DNA of 64,000 nt from an uncultured Muribaculaceae bacterium. GTDB taxonomy: Bacteria; Bacteroidota; Bacteroidia; Bacteroidales; Muribaculaceae. The stretch covers positions 62,001 through 126,000 of the forward strand of contig CANNVE010000006.1 of assembly GCA_947525975.1 (NCBI GenBank), in the 5' to 3' direction. Below are positions 25,151 through 32,370 of this stretch, piece by piece. Both the position numbers and the translations under genes were made by a program. Under the pieces are notes generated by a model, which worked only from the letters and a program-made list of their open reading frames with translations, was not told the DNA's origin and did not search any database. Every line of letters begins with the position of its first letter. Positions within the stretch are counted from its first letter, which is position 1.

Positions 25151-25309
25151 ATGGACAAAACCTCTACCCTGCACCACTCACGCTTCAACCGTCCTGAAGC
25201 AAAAGAAAACGTGACAAAAGGCACCCGACGCAGCACTTTGGCTTTCATACGCCAATTCGCCCGAACATACATGGCCGTGGACAAAATGCCGGGCCTAATA
25301 CTTAACTGA
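25151..25309 (+). CDS. Small 52-residue basic protein
   Basis: An ATG-to-TGA frame of 52 codons encoding a basic peptide starting MDKTSTLHHSRFNRP and ending VDKMPGLILN. The middle RRSTLAFIRQFARTY could form an amphipathic helix. I recall similar short proteins with an F-x-R-Q-F-A-R-x-Y core and an L-x-L-N end in Bacteroidales, but cannot verify this. It lies 12 bp before the RNase D-like gene in the same orientation, and codon use resembles its neighbours. The function is unknown. Confidence 0.6.
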   Translation: MDKTSTLHHSRFNRPEAKENVTKGTRRSTLAFIRQFARTYMAVDKMPGLILN

Positions 25310-25321
25310 TCGCATCAGGCC

Positions 25322-25960
25322 ATGTCTGACAACATAAGCGTTTCAATCCCAAAGTCTGAGATTTCGTCACTTCCCGTTGAGTCATTTCAGGGGGAAGTGG
25401 TGCTGATCGACAAGCCCGAGGACGTGGCTCCCGCCATCGAGAGGCTGAAGGTGTGCCCTGTGATCGGCTTCGACACCGAGACAAAGCCTTCGTTCAAGAA
25501 GAACCACGCCAACAAGGTAGCCCTGATGCAATTGTCGACCGACAGCGTGTGCTATCTTTTCCGCCTCAACAAGATTGGCATGCCCCTGGCCCTGCAATCG
25601 CTCATAGAGAGCAAGGATGTGCTCAAAATCGGGCTTTCAGTGCATGATGATTTCAACGTAATGCACCGCTCATCGCAGTTTGAGCCCGGCGGATTCGTAG
25701 AGCTTCAGCAGATGGTGAGGCAATTTCACATCACCGACCTCTCTCTACAGCGCATCTACGCCATCCTGTTCGGGAAAAAAATATCGAAACAACAGCGCCT
25801 CACCAACTGGGAAGCCTCATCCCTAACTCCTCAGCAGCAGAGATACGCCGCCACTGACGCATGGGCTTGCCTCAAGATATACAGATACCTGCTTTCGGGC
25901 GATTTTCACCCCGAGACATCGCCCTACAGGCTCCCCGCTGACGCCGACACCAATGCATAG
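25322..25960 (+). CDS. RNase D-like DEDDy 3'-5' exonuclease
   Basis: A 212-aa nuclease. Exo I is IGFDTETKPSF (D51, E53), Exo II is LKIGLSVHDDF, and Exo III is YAATDAWACLKIY, whose Y-x-x-x-D order marks the DEDDy class. It lacks HRDC domains, so it is the short single-domain type found widely in Bacteroidetes. Whether its substrate is RNA or DNA is not known. It is flanked by two small genes in the same direction. Confidence 0.88.
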   Translation: MSDNISVSIPKSEISSLPVESFQGEVVLIDKPEDVAPAIERLKVCPVIGFDTETKPSFKKNHANKVALMQLSTDSVCYLFRLNKIGMPLALQSLIESKDVLKIGLSVHDDFNVMHRSSQFEPGGFVELQQMVRQFHITDLSLQRIYAILFGKKISKQQRLTNWEASSLTPQQQRYAATDAWACLKIYRYLLSGDFHPETSPYRLPADADTNA

Positions 25961-25968
25961 AAAATAAC

Positions 25969-26196
25969 ATGAAACTTCGCATAAAACGCCACATCCTGAT
26001 CCCGGCTGTGCTTCTGGCATACCTTGCCGTCATGAGCATCATGGCCTACCCTGACTACCGCTCGGGCGTGCATTCCGCCCTCTTCTACTTCGGAGTCATA
26101 GGCACCACCCTGGCTGTGATAATCTTGCTATTCTTCTTTATGCGCAAGCGCGACAGGCTCCGCTCAGAGAGGATGGACGATATGCGTCGGCACTGA
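25969..26196 (+). CDS. Small two-helix membrane protein
   Basis: A 75-aa protein with a basic N terminus (MKLRIKRH), a hydrophobic helix at about 9-28 (ILIPAVLLAYLAVMSIMAY), and a second at about 40-61 (FGVIGTTLAVIILLFFFMR). A strongly charged tail (RKRDRLRSERMDDMRRH) is probably cytosolic. It starts 8 bp after the exonuclease. No function can be assigned. Confidence 0.75.
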   Translation: MKLRIKRHILIPAVLLAYLAVMSIMAYPDYRSGVHSALFYFGVIGTTLAVIILLFFFMRKRDRLRSERMDDMRRH

Positions 26197-26268
26197 AGCC
26201 CGACACGAAAAAAAACGACTGATTCCAACACAAACACCGCAAAAAGTTACATTTTTTCAACAAAACTA

Positions 26269-26299
26269 TTGTTTATATGAAAAATTGTTTCTAATTTTG
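26269..26299 (+). promoter_or_regulatory. Promoter of candidate small RNA
   Basis: TTG at 26269-26271, 20-bp spacer, TAATTTTG at 26292-26299. The predicted start is near 26303. Confidence 0.55.
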
Positions 26300-26302
26300 C
26301 AT

Positions 26303-26371
26303 AGTGTTTTTCATGGTATTAGATTTAAGGTTAATTAAGATTGGTTGTCGTGACGACAATCAATTTTTTTT
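26303..26371 (+). ncRNA. Candidate short RNA or attenuated leader upstream of TPM/LemA
   Basis: About 69 nt lie between a consensus promoter and a strong intrinsic terminator (11-bp stem with one G-U pair, 3-nt loop, T8). No start codon with a reasonable frame lies inside. It could be an independent small RNA or a leader that terminates before the TPM gene; a separate -7 box for TPM lies downstream, favouring the first reading. Confidence 0.4.
26340..26371 (+). terminator. Intrinsic terminator with T8 tract
   Basis: Stem ATTGGTTGTCG/CGACAATCAAT (26340-26350 and 26354-26364), loop TGA, then eight T. Confidence 0.8.
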
Positions 26372-26455
26372 GTCCCTATCTAAGGCCTGACCCAAAATCA
26401 GCGACAAAACTGACAAAATCAGTATTAATTTAGTGTCAGGCACAAACTTTTTCCT

Positions 26456-26463
26456 TATTTTTG
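26456..26463 (+). promoter_or_regulatory. -7 box for the TPM-lemA operon
   Basis: TATTTTTG, an exact TAnnTTTG match, 53 bp before the TPM ATG. The -33 position has no TTTG. Confidence 0.5.
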
Positions 26464-26516
26464 CATTGTTAATGGTAACGGCCCATCACAATCAATCCCG
26501 GCCATTGCCCTAATTT

Positions 26517-27788
26517 ATGAAACGCTTCATCTATTGCATAGTAAGTCTCATCATCGCCTCGGTATGCGCCACGGCGGCCAAGTACACGGTCGACAATGTG
26601 CCGAATGTGCAGACAACCGACTACCACAAGCATCTTTCAAATCCCGACGGCATACTGTCGGATGCGGCCAACGCCCGCATCGACTCGCTGCTTTTCGACG
26701 TGCGCAAGCGCACATCGGCCGAAGTGGCTGTGGTGGTGGTAGACGACATCGACCCGACTGACATTGACGACTTCTCGACCCGCCTCTTCGACAAATGGCG
26801 CCTCGGCAAGAAAGACAAGGACAACGGCGTGCTTATGGTGCTGGCCAAAGAGCCGCGAAAGGTCACCATACGCACAGGCTACGGAGCCGAAGGCCTCCTG
26901 CCCGACGTGATATGCAGCCACATCATACGCAACATCATGATCCCGCGCCTCAAGGCCGAAGATTATGACATGGCAGTGGTCGACGCCGTCACAGAGATTC
27001 ACCGCATCACCACCGAGCCCGGCGCGGCCGAAGAACTCAGATCGCAGATACTCGACAGACAAAACACCCCCGAGGAGGGATTCTTCTCGCTATATGTCAC
27101 CATGGCCCTGCTGGCCATGGCAGCCATGATTGCATGGATATTATATTACTGCTACGCGCACCGACGCGAAAACGACTTTGAGAAATACGTGGGCACAAGC
27201 CGCACGCAACGTATTTTCTGGATCATCACCGTCTTTTTCATCGGCATCCCCATCGTGGCATCGGGCGGCCTGTGGCTCCTGCGCAGGCATTGGCGCGAGC
27301 ATCCGCGCAAATGCGCCAATTGCGGCGCAGCCATGCGCAAGCTCGACGAAGACACCGACAACCGCTATCTCTCCCACGCGCAAGACCTCGAAGAGAGGAT
27401 CAAGAGCGTGGACTACGATGTATGGCTATGCCCCAAATGCGGCGAGACCGACATATACACATTCGTCAATCCCACGTCAGGCTACCGTGTGTGCGCCAAC
27501 TGCCACGCCCATACGCTAAAGCTCACCGGCACCCGCGTGCTCAGGCAGCCCACATACCGGCAGGAGGGCCTTGCCGAGAAGCAATACGTATGCGTCAACT
27601 GCCACCACACAGAGTCAAAGCCCTACTCGCTCCCGAAGAAGCAGGCGCCCGTGGTGATCCTGCCCATGGGAGGCGGCGGACGCGGTCACGGAGGCGGAGG
27701 CTTCGGTGGCTTTGGCGGAGGCGGCTCGATAGGAGGCGGATTCGGCGGCGGCATGACCGGCGGCGGAGGAGCCTCGGGCAGCTGGTGA
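26517..27788 (+). CDS. TPM-domain membrane protein with zinc-ribbon segment and glycine-rich tail
   Basis: A 423-aa exported membrane protein. A signal peptide is followed by a TPM (YgcG-type) domain at about 40-170 (LSNPDGILSDAANARIDSLL, VRTGYGAEGLLPD-like core). Two membrane helices lie near 188-206 and 232-252. A cysteine-rich zinc-ribbon stretch follows (CANCGAAM, CPKCGETD, CANCHAHT, CVNCHHTE), and the tail is almost pure glycine/phenylalanine/serine. TPM proteins are often paired with LemA, as here (52 bp downstream). The biochemical role of the pair is unresolved. The four CxxC pairs are visible and unusual for an enzyme-type TPM. Confidence 0.85.
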   Translation: MKRFIYCIVSLIIASVCATAAKYTVDNVPNVQTTDYHKHLSNPDGILSDAANARIDSLLFDVRKRTSAEVAVVVVDDIDPTDIDDFSTRLFDKWRLGKKDKDNGVLMVLAKEPRKVTIRTGYGAEGLLPDVICSHIIRNIMIPRLKAEDYDMAVVDAVTEIHRITTEPGAAEELRSQILDRQNTPEEGFFSLYVTMALLAMAAMIAWILYYCYAHRRENDFEKYVGTSRTQRIFWIITVFFIGIPIVASGGLWLLRRHWREHPRKCANCGAAMRKLDEDTDNRYLSHAQDLEERIKSVDYDVWLCPKCGETDIYTFVNPTSGYRVCANCHAHTLKLTGTRVLRQPTYRQEGLAEKQYVCVNCHHTESKPYSLPKKQAPVVILPMGGGGRGHGGGGFGGFGGGGSIGGGFGGGMTGGGGASGSW

Positions 27789-27840
27789 GGCTATCGAAAT
27801 CAACAGACATCGACTTTAAAACCAAAAACAATAAGAAAAC

Positions 27841-28464
27841 ATGAAATCATTAGGCAAAGGCACAATCATTTTCGCCATTTTCGTGGTGCTGGTGCTCGCA
27901 TTAGGCGCCAACGGCTGCTCCACCTACAACAAGCTCGTGACAGCAGAGACACAGGTGACCCAGGCATGGAGCCAGGTCGAAAACCAATATCAGCGCAGGT
28001 TTGACCTCATCCCCAATCTCGTGGAGACCGTCAAAGGATACGCAAAGCACGAAAGCGAGACCTACGAAAAGGTGACCCAGGCACGAGCAGGCCTCAGCTC
28101 GGCCTACGGCCAGGCACAAGCCATGGCATCGGACAGCGTGCCCGCCTCAAACCAGGCTTATCAGAACTACAGCCGCTCGCAGGCCGACCTGCAGAAGGCG
28201 CTCAGCATCTATGTAAACGCCGTCAAGGAGGCATACCCTGACCTAAAGGCCGATCAGCAATTTCTCAACCTGCAGGCTCAGCTCGAGGGCACTGAAAACC
28301 GCATCGCCACCGAGCGCGGACGCTTCATTGAGCAAGTGACGGCCTATAACCTGATGGTGCGCCGCTTCCCCGGCAGCATCTGGGCCGGAATGTTCGGATT
28401 CCAGCAGCGTCCGCAGTTCGAGGCTGACCGCGAAGCGCAGACCGCGCCGCGCGTCTCTTTCTGA
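27841..28464 (+). CDS. lemA: LemA family protein
   Basis: A 207-aa membrane-anchored helical protein. One N-terminal hydrophobic segment (TIIFAIFVVLVLALGANGC) may also serve as a lipoprotein signal. The LemA core follows: TQAWSQVENQYQRRFDLIPNLVETVKGYA. Its place after the TPM gene is the usual association. Function is unknown; the family is implicated in envelope biology in several bacteria. Confidence 0.93.
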   Translation: MKSLGKGTIIFAIFVVLVLALGANGCSTYNKLVTAETQVTQAWSQVENQYQRRFDLIPNLVETVKGYAKHESETYEKVTQARAGLSSAYGQAQAMASDSVPASNQAYQNYSRSQADLQKALSIYVNAVKEAYPDLKADQQFLNLQAQLEGTENRIATERGRFIEQVTAYNLMVRRFPGSIWAGMFGFQQRPQFEADREAQTAPRVSF

Positions 28465-28480
28465 TTTTTTCACACCCGCC

Positions 28481-28615
28481 GCAAGAACTTTTCCAGGCTG
28501 CCGTCTGTTCTTATAGTCACAAGCGGCTTCAGACGTCTGGCTTAAAGACCTTAGGCAAGGCTGCCGCTCGGTCGGATACGAGTCGGCAAAGACCTTGCTG
28601 AAGCGCCGATCAAAC
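28481..28615 (+). ncRNA. Structured intergenic RNA candidate between lemA and the TlpA-like gene
   Basis: Two strong foldable elements occur. The first, GCAAGGCT GCCG CTCG (28555-28570), pairs in order with CGAG (28579-28582), CGGC (28584-28587) and GACCTTGC (28591-28598), giving a long interrupted hairpin. The second is an arm at 28479-28525 (GCCGCAAGAAC with GTTCTT and GCGGC, plus an alternative GTCTG/CAGAC). An intrinsic terminator follows directly. I see no promoter inside, so it may be a 3'-UTR-derived RNA of the TPM-lemA transcript. It does not match a motif I can name. Confidence 0.4.
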
Positions 28616-28653
28616 AAATCCAACCGCCAATCTCCGGACGGTTGGATTTTTTT
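28616..28653 (+). terminator. Intrinsic terminator
   Basis: Stem AAATCCAACCG (28616-28626) / CGGTTGGATTT (28639-28649) with a T7 run. The end of the T run (TTTG, 28651-28654) is also the -33 box of the next promoter. Confidence 0.9.
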
Positions 28654-28681
28654 GTGTTTACGCCAAAAAATCGTAAATTTG
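28651..28681 (+). promoter_or_regulatory. Promoter of the TlpA-like gene, overlapping the terminator
   Basis: TTTG at 28651-28654, 19-bp spacer, TAAATTTG at 28674-28681: an exact Bacteroidetes promoter whose -33 box lies in the terminator T tract. Confidence 0.8.
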
Positions 28682-28724
28682 CGGTAACAGAAATATACAC
28701 TGACTGACAATAAATCAAAAAGAA

Positions 28725-29738
28725 ATGAAGCTTACAATCATCATTGCGGCCGCATTGGCCGCGCTCTCTGCGTCGGCCCAGGCACCCTACAAAGCCATAG
28801 TGCCCATGCCCGGCCTTGAAGCCGGCTCAAAGGTGTATCTCTATAACTTCGACAACGGCGAAAAGCTCGACAGCGCCGCTGTGAAGGACGGAGCCGCCGT
28901 ATTCAAGGGCGAGATCGACGAGCCATGCGTGGTGCGCATCATCGCCGACGACCAGCGCTACGGCTCATTCATCCTGGAGCAGGGCACCACTGCCTTCAAC
29001 CAGACCATGCGCAGGGGCGTAGGCTCGATGTACAACGACATGTACAACGTGCTGGCCGATTCAGCGTCAACCTACGAAAAGAAATATTCCGAAACCAAGG
29101 ATGATGCCGCCCGCGAAAAGATATTCACCGACTACCTCGCATTCCTGAAGGGCGCTATCGAGGAAAACATCGACAATCCCATCTCGCTGATATTCTTCAC
29201 CGATTACGCCTACTATATCGAGGTACCGGAGATGCTGGCTTTCGTGGAGAAGCATCCCGAGCTCAAAGAATACGCACGTGTGCGAAAGCTCATGGAAGGC
29301 GCCAACCGCAAGCTGGCCACGTCGGCAGGCAAGCCTTTCGCTGACTTTGAGTCCACGCACGACGGCGTGACAAAGCGTCTGAGCGACTATGTGGGCAAAG
29401 GCAACTACGTGCTGGTCGATTTCTTCGCCAGCTGGTGCGGCCCCTGCATGCGCGAGATCCCGGTGATAAAGGAGATACGCCAGAAATACGCCGACAAGGG
29501 CCTGCAGGTGCTTGGCGTGGCTGTCTGGGACAAGCCCGAAGACACCCTCGGCGCCATCAAGCGCATGCAGATACCTTGGGATTGCATGCTCAACACCGGC
29601 AACACAGCCACCGACCTTTACGGCATCCCGGCCATTCCTTGCATCATGCTCATCAACCCGGAGGGAACTATCGTATTCCGCGACCTGCAGGGCGAGGAGC
29701 TGAAAGCCGCCGTTGACCGCGAGATGGAGGGAAAGTGA
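28725..29738 (+). CDS. Secreted TlpA-type thiol-disulfide oxidoreductase with DUF4369 domain
   Basis: A 337-aa periplasmic protein. After a signal peptide (MKLTIIIAAALAALSASAQA) comes a DUF4369-like beta domain (about 25-110) and a helical linker. The C-terminal thioredoxin fold has FFASWCGPCMREIPVIKE (catalytic Cys at 238 and 241) and the cis-Pro region GIPAIPCIML. Such proteins reduce or isomerise disulfides in the envelope. VanZ follows with a 1-bp overlap (TGATG). Confidence 0.93.
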   Translation: MKLTIIIAAALAALSASAQAPYKAIVPMPGLEAGSKVYLYNFDNGEKLDSAAVKDGAAVFKGEIDEPCVVRIIADDQRYGSFILEQGTTAFNQTMRRGVGSMYNDMYNVLADSASTYEKKYSETKDDAAREKIFTDYLAFLKGAIEENIDNPISLIFFTDYAYYIEVPEMLAFVEKHPELKEYARVRKLMEGANRKLATSAGKPFADFESTHDGVTKRLSDYVGKGNYVLVDFFASWCGPCMREIPVIKEIRQKYADKGLQVLGVAVWDKPEDTLGAIKRMQIPWDCMLNTGNTATDLYGIPAIPCIMLINPEGTIVFRDLQGEELKAAVDREMEGK

Positions 29739-30136
29739 TGATATCACGAATCATACTGAATTTCTGGCCCTCAATCATCACATTGGGGGTCATTCTTTAT
29801 GCCACGTTGGCCTCTGATCCGCTGCCCGACACGAATCTCACGCCCATCCCGCATATCGACAAGGCCATACACGCCGTGATGATGGGAGGTCTCGTGGGCG
29901 CGGTGGCATTCGATTTGCAGCGGCGGAGGCGCAGCCGATACATCCTCACATTGAGGCTCATGGCCTGCATCTGGCTCGGAGTGGCCATCTTTTCTGTGCT
30001 CGATGAGATAGCCCAGGCCACACTCACTTCAGCGCGCAGCGGCGACCCTCTCGACCTGGCCGCCGACCTGGCCGGAGCCACAGCAGCCGTGTTTCTCGCG
30101 CCTCCGGCCATACGCCGGGTGCTCCGCGTGAGATGA
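29738..30136 (+). CDS. VanZ family membrane protein
   Basis: A 132-aa protein with four hydrophobic stretches and the VanZ layout: DKAIHAVMMGGLVG after the first helix and SVLDEIAQATLTSARSGDPLDLAADLAG, the family's conserved E-x-x-Q / D-x-x-D-x-x-N-like core. Start ATG at 29738 overlaps the upstream stop by one base. VanZ-like proteins are known from glycopeptide-resistance clusters, but this isolated copy should not be read as a resistance gene. Confidence 0.85.
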   Translation: MISRIILNFWPSIITLGVILYATLASDPLPDTNLTPIPHIDKAIHAVMMGGLVGAVAFDLQRRRRSRYILTLRLMACIWLGVAIFSVLDEIAQATLTSARSGDPLDLAADLAGATAAVFLAPPAIRRVLRVR

Positions 30137-30150
30137 AGCCAACCAAACAT

Positions 30151-30189
30151 AAAAAGGGCAGGCCGATATAGCTGTCGGCCTGCCTTTTT
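30151..30189. terminator. Bidirectional terminator between VanZ and tRNA-Arg
   Basis: Stem GGCAGGCCGA (30157-30166) / TCGGCCTGCC (30175-30184) flanked by A5 on the left and T5 on the right, serving both convergent units. Confidence 0.9.
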
Positions 30190-30192
30190 CAG

Positions 30193-30264
30193 TACGCCCG
30201 TGGGGAGTCGAACCCCAATCGATGGAACCGGAATCCATTATTCTATCCATTGAACTACGGGCGC
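30193..30264 (-). tRNA. tRNA-Arg (anticodon CCG)
   Basis: A 72-nt cloverleaf without encoded CCA. The acceptor stem GCGCCCG pairs with CGGGCGT (first pair G-U). The D arm has GTTC/GAAT, the anticodon arm is ATGGA TTCCGGT TCCAT with anticodon CCG (reads CGG), and the T arm is TGGGG TTCGACT CCCCA. A TATCTTTG -7 box (30284-30291) sits 19 bp upstream. Confidence 0.95.
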
Positions 30265-30283
30265 GTTTTTATCTGAAGATGTG

Positions 30284-30291
30284 CAAAGATA
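30284..30291 (-). promoter_or_regulatory. -7 box for tRNA-Arg
   Basis: Minus-strand TATCTTTG, an exact match, placing the transcript start about 16 nt before the tRNA. It lies back to back with the -7 box of the uracil-DNA glycosylase gene. Confidence 0.6.
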
Positions 30292-30304
30292 CGACTTTTT
30301 TTTG

Positions 30305-30312
30305 TAATTTTG
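30305..30312 (+). promoter_or_regulatory. -7 box for ung
   Basis: TAATTTTG, an exact match, 36 bp before the ung ATG; no TTTG at the -33 position. Confidence 0.5.
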
Positions 30313-30348
30313 CGTATCTCACGAAATAAATTTGAATTCTCAACCCCT

Positions 30349-31011
30349 ATGGACGTCCGCATAGAAGACTCATGGAAGAGCAAACTGGCTCCGGAATTTG
30401 AAAAGCCATATTTCAAGGCTCTCACCGACTTTGTGAGGCAGGAATACGCCACAAAGCAGATATTCCCTCCCGCCGGCAAGATTTTTTCAGCCTTTGATGC
30501 TTGCCCGTTTGACAAGGTCAAGGTCGTCATCCTCGGTCAAGACCCCTACCACGATGTCGGGCAGGCCAACGGTCTCTGCTTCTCTGTGGCTGAAGGCATG
30601 CCTTTGCCCCCTTCGCTGGTCAATATCTATCGGGAAATCGAATCTGACCTCGGCAAGCCTGCACCCGCTTCGGGCGATTTGAGCCGATGGGCCGGCCAAG
30701 GCGTGCTTCTGCTCAACGCCACCCTCACCGTCGAAGCCCACCGCGCCGGATCGCATCAAGGCCGAGGCTGGGAGACCCTTACTGATGAGGCCGTGATGCG
30801 CCTCGCAAAAGACAGGGAGGGGATTGTGTTCATGCTTTGGGGCAGCTACGCCATACGCAAGGGCGCCTTCATCGACCGCACCCGGCATCTTGTGCTCACG
30901 GCTCCCCACCCTTCCCCCTTGTCGGCCTATCGCGGATTTTTCGGCTGCAAGCACTTTTCGCAAGCCAACGCCTACCTGACAGCCCGGGGCGAGACACCGA
31001 TCGAATGGTAG
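30349..31011 (+). CDS. ung: Uracil-DNA glycosylase, family 1
   Basis: Removes uracil from DNA as the first step of base excision repair. At 220 aa it has the usual length. The water-activating motif is VVILGQDPYHDVGQANGLCFS and the minor-groove motif is TAPHPSPLSAYRGFFG. The ATG at 30349 (MDVRIEDSWK) is chosen because family homology begins with the D-W-K segment; an extension to 30310 would start within the promoter. Firm assignment. Confidence 0.97.
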   Translation: MDVRIEDSWKSKLAPEFEKPYFKALTDFVRQEYATKQIFPPAGKIFSAFDACPFDKVKVVILGQDPYHDVGQANGLCFSVAEGMPLPPSLVNIYREIESDLGKPAPASGDLSRWAGQGVLLLNATLTVEAHRAGSHQGRGWETLTDEAVMRLAKDREGIVFMLWGSYAIRKGAFIDRTRHLVLTAPHPSPLSAYRGFFGCKHFSQANAYLTARGETPIEW

Positions 31012-31032
31012 GATTCCAGGCAAAAATATAAT

Positions 31033-31068
31033 TCTTATAAATCTTATAAGTTTTATAAATCTTATAAA
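31033..31068 (+). repeat. Four tandem 9-bp units (TCTTATAAA) upstream of the DUF5103 gene
   Basis: Units TCTTATAAA, TCTTATAAG, TTTTATAAA and TCTTATAAA. Same unit, copy number and orientation relative to the gene as the array before porD (1457-1492). The array ends with an in-frame stop for the downstream gene at 31065-31067. Confidence 0.9.
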
Positions 31069-31100
31069 ATACAATCGATATCAGACGTTTAGCGATCATA

Positions 31101-32336
31101 TTGGCCTTTATGTCGGCGGCTCTGTGCGCCCGCCCGATGGATACGCTCACCGGCGTATTCAACGAGCGTGTGAAATCGCTGCAAGTGCGCCTGGCGTCAG
31201 ACGAGACAGCTCCGCCCGTGATCATGATCGATACCGGCGACCAACTTATTTTTTCGTTCGATCATCTGGCCGAGGAGCGTTCCTACCTCAGATACAGGCT
31301 GATACACTGCAATGCCGACTGGCAGCCATCGATACTCGTCGACTCTGAGTTTCTTGACGGATTCAACGAGGGGCGCATCGATGACTACGCCTTTTCGCAG
31401 ATGACGACCACACACTATGTGCACTACTCGCTCACAATCCCAAATCAAGAAGTAGCGCCTAAAGTGTCGGGCAACTATCTGCTGCAGGTATACAGCGAAG
31501 ACGACCCTTCCGCCCCCTGGCTTCAATGCCGCTTCATGGTGTCGGAGCAGACAGCCGGAATACGCAGCGATGTGACGTCGCGCACAGACGTGAGCATCAA
31601 CGAAAGCCACCAGCAACTGTCGGTCATCGTCGATGCCGAGCGCTCGGGCGTGGCTGACCCCTACAATGACATGGTGCTTCAAGTGCAGCAGGATTCGCGC
31701 CTTGACAATGAAGCCACGCTTAAGCATCCGTTGCGCATGAGCGGGCGCAGGGAGGCCGTATACGAGCACCAGCCCCAGCTGATATTCGAGGCCGGCAATG
31801 AATACCGCAGGTTTGAGACGGTGTCGGTGACATACCCGGGCATGAAAGTAGATGAAATCTCTTACAGCGAGCCGTACTATCATGCCACTCTCACCACCGA
31901 CTTGCCGCGATCCGAAGGCCGATACGAATATGACCAGACACAATTCGGCCGATTCAAGATCAGGGAATTCAATTCTGACCAAAGCGACATCGAGGCCGAC
32001 TATGTGGTGGTGCACTTCACTCTCGACATGCCTCAATTGCCTGACGGCATGATATTCATCGACGGCGACATGGTCAACCGGCGTTTCGACCCCGAGGCGC
32101 TGATGACATTCAACCGCGCCACCGGACGCTATGAGCGGAGCATGCTCCTTAAGCAGGGAGCCTACAACTACCAATACCTGTTTTTGCCTAAAGGCAAAAA
32201 CACAGCCACACCCGCTCCGGTTGAAGGCAACTACCATGAGACTTCCCACGAATACCTGATCAAGGTCTATGCGCGAAGCCCGGGCGAGCGCTACGACAGG
32301 CTGATAGGCGTATCCTCCATCAGGCCCGCTTTTTAG
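31101..32336 (+). CDS. DUF5103 domain-containing exported protein
   Basis: A protein of about 411 aa belonging to the DUF5103 family of Bacteroidetes, with beta-rich segments such as YLRYRLIHCNADWQPSILVD and GNYLLQVYSEDDPSAPWLQCRF. The function is unknown. The start is uncertain: from the annotated TTG the signal peptide lacks its basic n-region, while the frame continues upstream to 31068 and encodes IRRLAIILAFMSAALCARP, a perfect signal peptide. That stretch has no ATG, GTG or TTG before it, only ATC/ATA codons (31074, 31080). The true start is probably a rare codon near 31074. Confidence 0.8.
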   Translation: MAFMSAALCARPMDTLTGVFNERVKSLQVRLASDETAPPVIMIDTGDQLIFSFDHLAEERSYLRYRLIHCNADWQPSILVDSEFLDGFNEGRIDDYAFSQMTTTHYVHYSLTIPNQEVAPKVSGNYLLQVYSEDDPSAPWLQCRFMVSEQTAGIRSDVTSRTDVSINESHQQLSVIVDAERSGVADPYNDMVLQVQQDSRLDNEATLKHPLRMSGRREAVYEHQPQLIFEAGNEYRRFETVSVTYPGMKVDEISYSEPYYHATLTTDLPRSEGRYEYDQTQFGRFKIREFNSDQSDIEADYVVVHFTLDMPQLPDGMIFIDGDMVNRRFDPEALMTFNRATGRYERSMLLKQGAYNYQYLFLPKGKNTATPAPVEGNYHETSHEYLIKVYARSPGERYDRLIGVSSIRPAF

Positions 32337-32370
32337 ATTTTAGAGTAGAAATTCTTAAAACACTGACAAA

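Larger units (their letters stand above)
26197..26516 (+). other. AT-rich intergenic region with two promoters and a terminator
   Basis: No gene is seen. It contains a promoter (26269-26299), a terminator hairpin (26340-26371) about 70 bp later, an inverted pair CCTGAC/GTCAGG (26387-26392 and 26435-26440) and a second -7 box at 26456-26463 for the TPM gene. Confidence 0.7.

Noticed and set aside
25012-25284. Minus-strand 90-codon frame upstream of the metal permease
   Set aside because: It overlaps the small plus-strand gene and the permease promoter and has no signal, motif or partner.
28243-28710. Minus-strand 155-codon frame over lemA 3' end and the terminator
   Set aside because: It lies antisense to lemA and runs through the hairpins and the promoter of the TlpA-like gene.
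29738-30136. Glycopeptide-resistance function for the VanZ-like gene
   Set aside because: There is no vanHAX context; VanZ-like proteins are widespread in genomes without such resistance.
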